The notes under the pieces are model-generated. The model did no database searches. It was not told where the DNA came from and saw only the letters and a list, made by a program, of their open reading frames with translations. Both the position numbers and the translations under genes were made by a program. Shown here one piece after another: positions 34,283 to 42,930 of a stretch of DNA of 50,037 bases. Origin of the DNA: Cardiobacteriaceae bacterium. GTDB taxonomy: Bacteria; Pseudomonadota; Gammaproteobacteria; Cardiobacteriales; Cardiobacteriaceae. Where the stretch lies: NCBI GenBank assembly GCA_017934275.1, contig JAGBJT010000028.1:1-50037 (forward strand), read 5' to 3'. Numbering within the stretch: position 1 is the stretch's first letter; each line of letters begins with the position of its first letter.

Positions 34283-34490
34283 TTGTACGAAGTATGCGGT
34301 ACAAACCATATACAAACACATACATTTGAGAGGGGAGAGTATCTAGCGATATTGGCCGTAATAAGAGCAGTTTATGGCATTCTTTATTAAGAATGGAGCT
34401 CGCGTGGTAGGACTGGTATCCACTGACCATAAACAACTTCATAACCCAGCGACACAACCGACAAGGAAACTTGTCGGTTTTGTCTTTTTT
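34231..34490 (+). ncRNA. Putative single-guide RNA (guide + repeat + anti-repeat + nexus), locus 1
   Basis: Seen in order on one strand: a unique guide segment (34231-34261); the repeat start GTTATAGCC (34262-34270); and an upper stem in which CCCCCCAAAT (272-281 of this kilobase) pairs with ATTTG...GGGG (34324-34335). The upper stem is capped by a TTGTAC/GTACAA hairpin. The anti-repeat GGCCGTAAT (34354-34362) pairs with GTTATAGCC at eight of nine positions. It is followed by AAGAGC and, after an inner hairpin, GCTCGCGTGGTA (34398-34409). Next come a GTGG/CCAC hairpin and finally a perfect 10-bp terminator with a GAAA loop (34456-34479) and T-rich tail. The order matches a crRNA:tracrRNA fused in cis, or an omega-RNA. 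This is inference. Confidence 0.5.
34456..34490 (+). terminator. Intrinsic terminator of the guide-RNA-like transcript, locus 1
   Basis: A perfect ten-base stem (AACCGACAAG/CTTGTCGGTT) with a GAAA tetraloop is followed by TTGTCTTTTTT. Confidence 0.88.
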
Positions 34491-34591
34491 TACTCTCGAT
34501 TTAGTTCTATTTTTTTTATCACCAATAAAAAACGGAAGATTTTTCTTCTGTTTTTGTTTTAATACATCAATTTTCAAAACAAATAAAAAAA

Positions 34592-35263
34592 ATGCCTGAC
34601 ACAACTTCTAATATCGCTGATATCCGCCGTCAAAAACGAGCACTTCGTCGCAATTTAGCGCAGGATTTACGAGAAAATTATTCCCATCAAGCAGCACTGT
34701 TCGCGAATAAATTTATCGAACAACTCCTGAAAATCCGTGCAAAATCCATCTCTATCGGTATTTTTCTTTCACTACCAGAAGAAATTGACACGAATTTTTT
34801 ACTTAAAAAATTACAAGCAAGGAATATAGAAATTTTTCTCCCAGCCGTTATTGATAAAAATACTCCTCTTGCTTGGCGCAAATTTGATGCGGATTGCGAA
34901 TTTGAACAAGATACGATGAAAATTTCCACTCCTCGCGGAAAAAATCACCCTCTTCCCGATTTAGTTTTTGCCCCATTGACGGTTTTTGATGAAACTGGCA
35001 CTCGTATCGGAATGGGCGGTGGTTTTTACGACCGAAGTTTTGCAATCTTTAAGCAAAATCAGCTTAAAAATAAAAAAAATATCAGCACAAAATTCACAAC
35101 TATCGATAATAATTTTTTATACCATTTAGCTAATTTAACACCGCCAATATTTTGCGGTTATGCTTACTCATTCCAAAAAGAAAATTGCACTCTTCCACGG
35201 CAAAATTGGGATATTCCTCTTGATTGTTTAATTACGGAAAAGGAAATTTATATTTTTGAATAA
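34592..35263 (+). CDS. fau: 5-formyltetrahydrofolate cyclo-ligase
   Basis: The enzyme converts 5-formyl-THF to 5,10-methenyl-THF using ATP. The 223-residue protein has the N-terminal RRQKRALRRNL helix, FLSLPEEIDTNFLLKKLQ, and the active-site motif GTRIGMGGGFYDRSF. In many gammaproteobacteria this gene (ygfA) follows the 6S RNA gene. The non-coding locus upstream here does not show 6S features that I recognise. It is preceded by an AT-rich stretch after the guide-RNA-like terminator. Confidence 0.93.
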   Translation: MPDTTSNIADIRRQKRALRRNLAQDLRENYSHQAALFANKFIEQLLKIRAKSISIGIFLSLPEEIDTNFLLKKLQARNIEIFLPAVIDKNTPLAWRKFDADCEFEQDTMKISTPRGKNHPLPDLVFAPLTVFDETGTRIGMGGGFYDRSFAIFKQNQLKNKKNISTKFTTIDNNFLYHLANLTPPIFCGYAYSFQKENCTLPRQNWDIPLDCLITEKEIYIFE

Positions 35264-35278
35264 GTGTTATTTTATTCC

Positions 35279-35797
35279 TTAAAGATATTCATAATTTCCT
35301 TCTAATTTCACTAAATCAGCATTAGATTTTTCCGCTAATTTTTCCACCAAATCATCATCACAAGTTCTGGAAATAAAACCATACATTGTGTTATCTCGCT
35401 GATTAGTTTCATCATTACACAACCAGAGAGTTAAATCTTCTGCTGCAAGTTCCTGTGCCGCAGCAGCAAGCAATTCTTCATCTGCTAGTGCAAACATTTC
35501 CTGCCAATCAAGTGAGCCGTGATTGCCGAAATTTAAGACAACTCCCCAATTTCTTGCCAGCAAATCAAGTTGTTCTGCTATAACTTCTAAATTATCAATT
35601 TCACCGTAAAAACCAACGCGATTTCCAAATGCTAAATACAAAGAAAACAGAATATTTTTTTCCTCATCATCATTAGCATCAATTGCTTTTTCAAATGCAA
35701 AAATATCTTCTTCTAAATCATCTATTTCAGGCAAAAATATTTCTAATAAACTTTTTGCCGCATTTGTTTCTTCTTCGCTATATGGATTAAATAACAT
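35279..35797 (-). CDS. Unknown acidic protein (possibly DUF6630-like)
   Basis: This 172-residue acidic cytosolic protein has no signal or membrane segment. It may belong to the DUF6630 group (NRVGFYGEIDNLEVIAEQLD, GSLDWQEMFALADEELLAAA), but I am not sure of the assignment. The start at 35797 is chosen because AGGAG lies six bases before it; a start at 35818 would lack one. It converges with fau, with about 15 bases between the two stops. Function unknown. Confidence 0.65.
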   Translation of the reverse strand: MLFNPYSEEETNAAKSLLEIFLPEIDDLEEDIFAFEKAIDANDDEEKNILFSLYLAFGNRVGFYGEIDNLEVIAEQLDLLARNWGVVLNFGNHGSLDWQEMFALADEELLAAAAQELAAEDLTLWLCNDETNQRDNTMYGFISRTCDDDLVEKLAEKSNADLVKLEGNYEYL

Positions 35798-36004
35798 ATC
35801 TACTCCTAAAAAAATCATACTCTTCGTATTTTTTTATTATGCTCTTTCTTGTTTTTTACGGATAAAGTTACCGTTACAATAAGTTTAAGCAAAAAAAAAA
35901 AAAAAAAAACGCCTAACAAGCATTTTTTAGCAACAAAGCTTAAACTTGCCAGCCAAATTATTAACTATTTTTCAACTTTATTCTCTTTACTTTCGAGGTT
36001 TCTT

Positions 36005-37093
36005 ATGCAGGCGAAAAAAACGCTGTTCTCAATCCTAGTTTTCTCTCTTGCGGCAATTGCTAAATCCTTTGCTGCAACTGATTTACTCCCCGATGCCGCC
36101 ATTCCGAGTTCTGGTCAGAAAGTAATCATCAACATTCCGCAAGCGCGCTTATTTTTATTCGAAAACGGCAACTTAATTACAAGCTATCCCGTCGGTGCAG
36201 GAAAACCGCGCACTCCCACTCCGCTCGGTTCAAATTTTTCCATCGTATCCAAAGCCTACAAACCAACTTGGACAATCCCCGCCAGCATTCGCCGCGAACG
36301 CCGCGACGGTAGAACGCAAATTCCTTACGGCGCACCAGGACACCCGCTCGGTCCAGTTTTCGTGCGTTTTGGACCTTCTTTGGGAATTCACGGCACTAGC
36401 AATCCGAATTCAGTTCCAGGTTGGCCGTCGCACGGCTGTGTCCGTATGCAAAACCAAAATGCCTTGAAATTCGCAGCTCGTGTAGAAGTCGGCACGCCAG
36501 TGTCCGTTATCCACCAACGCTATTCCTTAAACGAAGACAGTGCAGGCAATCTCTGGCTTGGCGTGTATCCCAATAAATACAACCGCGCCGACATCAAAGC
36601 GGATTTAATCGCCGCCGTAGAACAGTGGAATGCGCAAAGTTCAAATCCCGTTGATATACAAACACTCACCGCCGCACTCAAAAAGCAAAATCGTCTTGTA
36701 TGCCTCAACTGCAGCGAGAAATCTCCCTCTGGTGCTTTGCGATCGCTTGCTTGGACGAGCGGTTCTGCGGGATCTGAAAATGAATTCACGACCGTCGATG
36801 GCTATGGCGATGATTTAACCGCAAGCGAAGGCTTAACCGATGCAACGGTCGGTGAAAGCATCGAGGTTAGCGAAGATGATTCTTTAACCGCCGCGCAAGA
36901 TGCTGCTGTAAGTGCAAATACTGCTACCGACAATGCTTATGTAAATCAAGTGGCAAACAGCACGGCAGAAGGCACAAATACTTTCGACAACGATTGGTCA
37001 AATGCTTGGAAAAATTCTGACGGTTCTTTCAAAAGCTTCGACGAAATTTTCCACGACGGTGGCGATCAGGGACAAGTTATTCCTGCACAGTGA
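36005..37093 (+). CDS. L,D-transpeptidase (YkuD family)
   Basis: This 362-residue protein has a signal peptide (MQAKKTLFSILVFSLAAIAKSFA). A YkuD domain (about 40-170) follows with the catalytic motif SHGCVRM, preceded by GIHGTSNPNSVPGWP; the nucleophile is the Cys near residue 145. It should form or hydrolyse 3-3 cross-links in peptidoglycan or attach lipoprotein to it in the periplasm. The C-terminal 150 residues are acidic and low in complexity. The frame is open from 35849 through a long A-tract, but the ATG at 36005 has GAGGT upstream and begins the signal peptide. Confidence 0.92.
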   Translation: MQAKKTLFSILVFSLAAIAKSFAATDLLPDAAIPSSGQKVIINIPQARLFLFENGNLITSYPVGAGKPRTPTPLGSNFSIVSKAYKPTWTIPASIRRERRDGRTQIPYGAPGHPLGPVFVRFGPSLGIHGTSNPNSVPGWPSHGCVRMQNQNALKFAARVEVGTPVSVIHQRYSLNEDSAGNLWLGVYPNKYNRADIKADLIAAVEQWNAQSSNPVDIQTLTAALKKQNRLVCLNCSEKSPSGALRSLAWTSGSAGSENEFTTVDGYGDDLTASEGLTDATVGESIEVSEDDSLTAAQDAAVSANTATDNAYVNQVANSTAEGTNTFDNDWSNAWKNSDGSFKSFDEIFHDGGDQGQVIPAQ

Positions 37094-37114
37094 TTTTTTC
37101 CGCAATCTCTAAAA

Positions 37115-37256
37115 ATAAAAAAATCCCGTTATTTATAGTCGTTTCAGTTCAAAATAAGACAAGGCAGCGAGCCGAAGACAGTATCTAGAATACGGCGAGG
37201 CGAAGCTAACGCAGTATTATTTTGAAATGGAACGACTATAACGGGATTTTTTTATT
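37115..37256. terminator. Terminator with a MITE inserted in its loop
   Basis: AAAAAATCCCGTTAT (from 37118) and AACGGGATTTTTTT (to 37254) form the arms of a terminator shared by the convergent L,D-transpeptidase and pgm genes. The 107-bp MITE at 37134-37240 occupies the loop. Because the MITE is itself a hairpin, the terminator can still fold. Confidence 0.65.
37134..37240. mobile_element. 107-bp palindromic MITE, copy A
   Basis: The terminal inverted repeats start TATAGTCGTT and end AACGACTATA. The inner arms carry AAGACAAGGCAGCGAGCC and GGCGAGGCGAAGCTAACG. The same element occurs at 45976-46082 and 47504-47609. Its layout resembles the palindromic elements, of about 150 bp, common in Neisseria. 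No transposase matching these ends is in the window. Confidence 0.85.
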
Positions 37257-37272
37257 AGCAACGGTTGAGTTC

Positions 37273-38898
37273 TTACACAATATTTGACGGCTGACTCATA
37301 TTGAATCTTTCCGTGATATTCATCGCGTTATGAGCAATTGTTGCCAGTGCCTGCGTCGGTGAAGTTGATGGCAGATGCGGTTCGTGTTCACCGATTTGCT
37401 GCCAATATTCGCAATACATCCGCAAAGTCGCACCGCGAGTATCCGTGCCAGAAAGACGGCAAATAATCCGTGCCTGCTCACCAAATTGAATTTCCAAACC
37501 TTGATTACGGCTGGTTTCACCGTTAGTCGGATCGGTGTAATCGAATTGTGCGGCGTGAGTGAGCGTCAAATTATCAAAGCGCGAACCGATGCGGTGCGAC
37601 ATATCCTCAGCAAAAGCGGTAATCATTTTTTCGGCGGCTTCTTTATCTAAACCTTCGTAATCAAAGCGGTTGAAATGATGTCTGCCGTAGGTTTGCCAAT
37701 GTTTTTCCATTATTTCGGCAGGAGTTTTATTTTCCGCTGCCAAAATCGAAAGCCAGCAGAGCACCGCCCAAATACCGTCTTTTTCTCGGATATGGTTACC
37801 GCTAGTGCCAAAACTTTCCTCACCGCAAAGCTGGATTTTGTCGGCATTGAGAAGATTTCCGAAAAACTTCCAGCCAGTCGGAGTTTGATAGCAATTAAAT
37901 CCCTTTTGCTTGGCTACGGCATCGATTGCACGGCTAGTCGGCATTGTCCGTCCGATACCTTTTAATTCTTGCAAACAGGGAATATGTGCGGAATTAGCAG
38001 CAATTACCGCCAAACTGTCGCAGGGATTGATAAAAAACTTCTGTCCCGTAACCATATTGCGGTCGCCGTCGCCGTCCGATGCCGCACCGAGAACCGCTTC
38101 GGGATATTGCTCTAACGCGGCGTTCAAATCTTGGGCATAAGACGGTTGCGGATCGGGGTGTCCTGCACCGAAATCAGGAAGCGGAATGGTGTTGATTAGA
38201 TATTTTTCGTCGAGACCAAGCCGTTTGCCGAAAATTTCCAAGGCATACGGTCCAGTTGCAGCGTGCATCGCGTCAAAAATCAGCGGACGGGTTTTCAAAA
38301 ATTCACGCAATTTGTCGAAATCAAACAGCTCTTCCATTAAATCGGCGTAATCCACGGTGGAGCTCACAACTTCCATTTTCGTATCTTCGATGTCATAAAA
38401 ACCAACGCGCAAGGGCGGTAAGTGTTCGGTTTCGCAAATTGTGTAGCTTTCTAATTCCTTACTCGCCGCGAAAACAGCTTCGGTAACACTTTCAGGCGCA
38501 GGTTGCCCCGCATCTAAATTAAATTTAATCCCGAAATCACCACTCTTACCGCCAGGATTGTGGCTCGCCGACAAAATTATTCCGAAATCAGCTTTATTAA
38601 AACGAATTAAATGCGATGCCGCAGGAGTAGTCAGCAAACCGCCTTCCGCAACAATTAGCTTTGCCGCCTTCTGCGCTACCGCCATTTTGATGATGATTTG
38701 AATTGCTTTATCGTTGTGATAGCGACCATCGCCACCGATAACGATAGTTTTTCCCGCTACTCCTAAAACATTAAAAATTGCCTGAATAAAACTCTCGGTG
38801 TAATGCTCTTGTTGCCAATGAACGGTCGGTTTGCGAAGCCCAGAAGTGCCTGGTTTTTGATCCGTAAAAGGAGTGATTTTTTGCGTGATGGTTTGCAT
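37273..38898 (-). CDS. pgm: Phosphoglucomutase (alpha-D-glucose phosphate-specific)
   Basis: Pgm interconverts glucose 1-phosphate and glucose 6-phosphate. The 541-residue protein is close to E. coli Pgm (546). The catalytic phosphoserine loop is ILSASHNPGG, the metal loop is ASDGDGDRNMV and the sugar loop includes CGEESFGTSGNH. The phosphate-binding segment near the C-terminus is RLSGTDTRGATLRMY. The start is ATG at 38898, with GGAGA eight bases upstream; a TTG at 38910 is open but unlikely. It is divergent from argS. Confidence 0.95.
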   Translation of the reverse strand: MQTITQKITPFTDQKPGTSGLRKPTVHWQQEHYTESFIQAIFNVLGVAGKTIVIGGDGRYHNDKAIQIIIKMAVAQKAAKLIVAEGGLLTTPAASHLIRFNKADFGIILSASHNPGGKSGDFGIKFNLDAGQPAPESVTEAVFAASKELESYTICETEHLPPLRVGFYDIEDTKMEVVSSTVDYADLMEELFDFDKLREFLKTRPLIFDAMHAATGPYALEIFGKRLGLDEKYLINTIPLPDFGAGHPDPQPSYAQDLNAALEQYPEAVLGAASDGDGDRNMVTGQKFFINPCDSLAVIAANSAHIPCLQELKGIGRTMPTSRAIDAVAKQKGFNCYQTPTGWKFFGNLLNADKIQLCGEESFGTSGNHIREKDGIWAVLCWLSILAAENKTPAEIMEKHWQTYGRHHFNRFDYEGLDKEAAEKMITAFAEDMSHRIGSRFDNLTLTHAAQFDYTDPTNGETSRNQGLEIQFGEQARIICRLSGTDTRGATLRMYCEYWQQIGEHEPHLPSTSPTQALATIAHNAMNITERFNMSQPSNIV

Positions 38899-39012
38899 TG
38901 TGGTCTCCAAAAATGCGAAAAAGCCGAAATACTAATCAAAACAGCGTGAAGCATCAGATACTTCAACGCGAAAAATTAAAATTTATTTTTTTACAAATCA
39001 CGAGACAAAAAA

Positions 39013-40794
39013 ATGCAGGAACAAATCAAATCTTTATTTTTTCAAGCAATTTACAAAATAGCCAGAGAGCAAAATATCAACGAAATCCCGACCGAAAACG
39101 AAATAAATATCGACCGCTGCCGCGATCCAAATCACGGTGATTTTTCTAGCAATATCGCAATGAAAATCGCCAAAAAATTAGCAATGAAGCCGCTTGATTT
39201 AGCAGAAAAAATTACGGCAAATGTCGAAAAAATTACAGGTATCGCGGAAATTTACGCCGCCGCTCCTGGTTTTATCAATATCCGTCTCGAACAAAATTCA
39301 CAAACCGCCGTGCTTTCCGAAATTTTGCGTCAAGGAGAAAATTTCGGAAAAGTGCAAGCAACCGACAAATCTCCCAAAATTCTGCTCGAATTCGTCTCCG
39401 CTAATCCGACTGGACCGTTGCATGTGGGACACGGTCGCGGTGCGGCTTACGGTGCAAGTTTGGCGAATCTGCTCAAAGCTTGCGGTAATCAAGTTAGCTC
39501 GGAATACTATGTAAATGATGCAGGACGGCAGATGGATATCCTCGCGCTCTCGCTCTACTGGCGCTACGGACAAGTTTGCGGCGACGATGCTGCGCTTCCA
39601 AAAGGAATTTACCAAGGCGAATATGTCAGGGAAGTTGCACAAGAATTATTTGAAGCGAACGGCAATTCGCTCTACCAAAAAATCAGCAATTGGGTGCCAG
39701 AATATCCCGAAGTTTGGAGCGAAGAACAAATTGACAGCGGCGCACGCGACCGTTGGATTGACGCAGCCATCGCCGCACTGAAAGCAACGCTCGGGCAAGA
39801 AAAATACGAAATCGTTTTCAATAAAGCACTCAAAAGCCAACTCGACGATATCGCCGCCGATTTAGAAGAATTCGGCGTGAAATTCGACCGTTGGTATAGC
39901 GAAAAATCACTATTTACCGAAGGGAAAATCGCAAAAGCTCTCAAAAAACTCGAAGAAGGCGGATTTCTATACGAACAAAACGGTGCAATCTGGTTCAAAG
40001 CAACCGAATTCGGCGATGAAAAAGATCGCGTCGTCAAGCGCGATAACGGCATCACAACTTATTTCGCCTCCGATATCGCCTATCACCTCGATAAATATGA
40101 ACGCGGCTATGACCAAATGATTGACATCTTCGGTGCTGATCATCACGGTTATATGGCAAGAGTTCGCGCCAGCCTCGCCGCACTCAAACTCAATCCCGAA
40201 CAACTAACCATCGCGCTGGTGCAATTCGCCGTGCTCTACCAAAACGGCAACAAAGTGCAAATGAGCACTCGTAGCGGTGAATTCGTAACTCTGCGCAATC
40301 TACGCGAAGAAGTCGGTTCAGAAGCGGCAAGATTTTTCTATGTCTTACGCAAACCCGATCAGCATCTCGATTTCGACCTCGATTTAGCTCTCTCAAATAG
40401 CCGCGATAACCCGTATTACTATGTGCAATACGCGCACGCCCGCGCCTGCCGCGTCCTCGAAAAAGCCGAAAACGAAGGGAAAAAATTCAGCTCCGATATC
40501 GCGGAAAAATCGCGTTCAGAATTAAAACTTGCGGAAGAAACAGAAATCGTCGCCCTACTCGCCCGCTACCCCGACACCATCATCTCGGCTGGACGGCAAC
40601 TCGCACCGCATATCGTCATTAACTATTTACGCGAACTCGCCGCAGTCTGGCATCACTATTATGACGCAGGACACAAACTAATTTGCGAAGAAGAAAATCT
40701 CCGCAATGCTCGTCTGTTACTTGCATATGCGGTCAAAACCGTGCTTGCAAATGGATTAAAAATCATCGGCGTGCAGGCAAAAGAAAAGATGTAA
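39013..40794 (+). CDS. argS: Arginyl-tRNA synthetase
   Basis: This class I synthetase charges tRNA(Arg). The 593-residue protein (E. coli 577) has the N-terminal Add-1 domain, the HIGH motif in ANPTGPLHVGHGRG, and QMSTRSGEFVTL in place of KMSKS. The DALR anticodon domain lies at the C-terminus (HARACRVLEKAE, HHYYDAGHKLI). A strong terminator follows. In gammaproteobacteria argS is often followed by a SPOR/FtsN-like gene. Here that gene comes only after a 1.5-kb accessory insert. Confidence 0.97.
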   Translation: MQEQIKSLFFQAIYKIAREQNINEIPTENEINIDRCRDPNHGDFSSNIAMKIAKKLAMKPLDLAEKITANVEKITGIAEIYAAAPGFINIRLEQNSQTAVLSEILRQGENFGKVQATDKSPKILLEFVSANPTGPLHVGHGRGAAYGASLANLLKACGNQVSSEYYVNDAGRQMDILALSLYWRYGQVCGDDAALPKGIYQGEYVREVAQELFEANGNSLYQKISNWVPEYPEVWSEEQIDSGARDRWIDAAIAALKATLGQEKYEIVFNKALKSQLDDIAADLEEFGVKFDRWYSEKSLFTEGKIAKALKKLEEGGFLYEQNGAIWFKATEFGDEKDRVVKRDNGITTYFASDIAYHLDKYERGYDQMIDIFGADHHGYMARVRASLAALKLNPEQLTIALVQFAVLYQNGNKVQMSTRSGEFVTLRNLREEVGSEAARFFYVLRKPDQHLDFDLDLALSNSRDNPYYYVQYAHARACRVLEKAENEGKKFSSDIAEKSRSELKLAEETEIVALLARYPDTIISAGRQLAPHIVINYLRELAAVWHHYYDAGHKLICEEENLRNARLLLAYAVKTVLANGLKIIGVQAKEKM

Positions 40795-40800
40795 TAAAAG

Positions 40801-40834
40801 AGCAGCTGCTATATTTATGTCGCAGCTGCTTTTT
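40801..40834 (+). terminator. Intrinsic terminator of argS
   Basis: AGCAGCTGC/GCAGCTGCT stem with a 12-base loop and T-rich tail directly after argS. Confidence 0.85.
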
Positions 40835-40879
40835 ATATATCGGAAGTTATATGACAAGCTATATTTTTATCGTTGATAG

Positions 40880-41290
40880 CAATACATTCAAGTATCACCT
40901 CGAATATTTATTTGCTGGAGTGGTGGTTTTTATCCAGAAATACTCAAGGGCGCATCCAAAAATTAAAAAAAATGGTTTTTTACCGCCGTCATCTTGAGCG
41001 TAGCGAAGGATCTACTGATAAGGATCTTCACCTTCGGTTCAGAATGACGAATTTTTAGATGCGCCCTCAAACAAATGCAAAGATATGTGGATTGGTTAGA
41101 GCAATATTATTTACCTAATTCACCGAATTCAGATATTCAACCAATGATAATCACTGCTAAATCAAAAGACTTAAATTGTATTAAAACTAGTATTGAATAT
41201 TTCAAGCTAAAAAATAAGCAAATTCTACCGATTAAGTATGTAGAATTTGAAATAATTGATAATGAAATTATTTTTACAGAAATATTGTAA
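40880..41290 (+). pseudogene. Fragment of an unknown gene interrupted by a MITE (possible restriction endonuclease)
   Basis: If the MITE at 40948-41066 and one TCAA copy are removed, one frame reads from 40880 to 41290. It includes SPRIFICWSGGFYPEILKQM and then RYVDWLEQYYLPN. Today only the part after 41075 (71 codons) has a start. The upstream end is lost (TAG at 40877). The stop lies three bases before the adenine methyltransferase start, as expected for the last part of an upstream partner such as an endonuclease. I do not recognise the family. Confidence 0.55.
40948..41066. mobile_element. 119-bp MITE with IS5-type ends and TCAA target duplication
   Basis: GGGCGCATCC at 40948 and GATGCGCCC ending at 41066 are terminal inverted repeats, with further matching AAAATT on the inner side. 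Four-base direct repeats TCAA flank it at 40944-40947 and 41067-41070. Inside is the GTCATCTTGAGCGTAGCGAA...TTCAGAATGAC palindrome. The ends match the right end of the IS5-type remnant at 20817-20826, which may have supplied the transposase. Confidence 0.8.
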
Positions 41291-41292
41291 TT

Positions 41293-42286
41293 ATGAACTA
41301 TATTGGATCTAAATTATCGTTATTAAATTTCATCGAGAGTGGAATAAAATCCTGCGTAGGTAGTGATTTAAGCAATTATTCATTTTGCGATGGATTTGCA
41401 GGAACAGGCGTGGTAGGAGCACATTTTAAGCAACAAACAAAGCAAATAATTGCAAATGACAACGAATATTACAGTTTTATATTGAATAAAAACTTGATAT
41501 GCAATAATTTTGACATAAGAGAGTTAATTCCAACAATAGAATACATAGAAAATTTTGATATAAGAGAGGGAAAAATTTATAAATATTATGCCGCAGGCGG
41601 TGGAAATAACAGATTATACTTCACCGACTACAACGCAATAAAAATTGATACATACCGACAAGCAATTGAGAGTATAAAAAAAGATATTGGAGAACAAAAA
41701 TTTTTTTTGCTTACTAGCATCATTATTAGAACAAGCAGATAAAGTTGCAAATGTAGCTTCTGTATATGGATCTTTCTTAAAAAAAATAAAAAAATCAGCA
41801 GAAAAAAATATTGAATTGAAAATATCTGAATTCACCAGAAACCAAAATAATAATCAAGTATTTAATTTAGATATTTTAGAACTACTTGATAAAGTAAGTG
41901 GTGATATTTTATATTTAGATCCGCCTTACAATCATCGTGAATACGGTGCGAATTATCATTTATTAAACACCATTGCTTTATATGATGATTTTATTCCTAG
42001 CGGAAAAACAGGATTAAGAGAGTATAAAAAGAGCTTATGGTGCAAAAAAAAATATGCAACAGTAGTATTTGAAGAGACTATTAGAAAAGCAAATTTCAAA
42101 TATATCTTTTTCAGTTATAATAACGAAGGGATTATAAATAGCGACGATATAAAAACAATATGCGCTAAATACGGAAAATATGATTTATTCACACAAGATT
42201 ATCGCCGTTTCAAGGCCGATAATAAGCGACTACAAAAAGCCAATAAAACCGTTGAATATCTACATTTTCTAGAAAAAAACGGTTAA
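41293..42286 (+). pseudogene. D12-class adenine-N6 DNA methyltransferase, frameshifted at an eight-T run (possibly phase-variable)
   Basis: The first frame (41293-41742) holds the start MNYIGSKLSLLNFIESGI and the SAM motif DGFAGTGVVG. The second (to 42286) holds LLEQADKVANVASVYGSFLK and the catalytic motif DPPYNHREYG. They join if the T8 run at 41701-41708 is read as T7, giving one protein of about 330 residues. The whole matches the D12 class of N6-adenine methyltransferases of type II systems. The homopolymer makes phase variation, decay or a sequencing slip all possible. It is AT-rich and lies next to a broken partner gene. Confidence 0.8.
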
Positions 42287-42304
42287 ATCTAACTAGGAAT
42301 TCCA

Positions 42305-42883
42305 ATGTCAAATAACAAAAAACAAAATGCGGCAATCACTGCGGTGATTTTAATTCGCAATATTGCAGTAACAATTGCAGCGGTGGTAGCGGTAATTGTA
42401 ATGTTAAGTATTTTTTTCCGCGATGGGGATAATCCAAAGCAAAAACAATCGAAAAAAGATACAAAAACAGTGCAGAAAAATAAACCAGAAGAAGAAAAAA
42501 ATACAGCTGAAACAGCAACAAAAAATAAACCTAATACCGCAAAATATAACTTCTCAAAAGAGCTGCAAGAGCGTGATAAAGAAGTGCAAGAGACGGTAAA
42601 AAGAAAAATCGAAACCAACAACCTCACAACTTCACAGCGCAAAGGACAAAATTACCGTATTCAAATCGGTAGTTTTAAGGATAGAGACAATGCCGATCGC
42701 CTGCGTGCCAAGATGATTTTGCGTGATTATCCCGTGCAAATGGCAGAAACTCGCACCGACGACGGTAATATGTTTGTCGTACAAATTGGACCGTATTACA
42801 GTCAATCTGAAGCAATTCGCATTAAAGGTAAATTGGAAAAAGAAGGGATAAAAGACCCGAGAATTAAGAATTACCGTAATTAA
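42305..42883 (+). CDS. SPOR-domain cell-division protein, FtsN-like
   Basis: This 192-residue protein has one membrane helix at about residues 15-37 (VILIRNIAVTIAAVVAVIVM). A Lys/Glu-rich periplasmic linker is followed by a C-terminal SPOR domain (about 115-190) with YRIQIGSFKDRDNADRLRAK and FVVQIGPYYSQSEA. SPOR domains bind denuded glycan strands at the division site. The topology and the usual position next to argS support an FtsN-like role, though the essential N-terminal FtsN region cannot be confirmed from sequence. Confidence 0.85.
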   Translation: MSNNKKQNAAITAVILIRNIAVTIAAVVAVIVMLSIFFRDGDNPKQKQSKKDTKTVQKNKPEEEKNTAETATKNKPNTAKYNFSKELQERDKEVQETVKRKIETNNLTTSQRKGQNYRIQIGSFKDRDNADRLRAKMILRDYPVQMAETRTDDGNMFVVQIGPYYSQSEAIRIKGKLEKEGIKDPRIKNYRN

Positions 42884-42930
42884 CCGTAATTAAAATTAGT
42901 CAAGACTTATCCGAAAATAAAGCAATAAAT

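Noticed and set aside
34290-34495. 6S RNA (ssrS), because fau/ygfA lies directly downstream as in many gammaproteobacteria
   Set aside because: I could not find the 6S closing stem or central-bubble features, and the conserved blocks recur in the second locus with a guide-like variable segment upstream. 6S is not fully excluded for part of the region.
35849-36004. N-terminal extension of the L,D-transpeptidase
   Set aside because: It runs through a long A-tract and lacks family similarity; the ATG at 36005 has a ribosome-binding site and starts the signal peptide.
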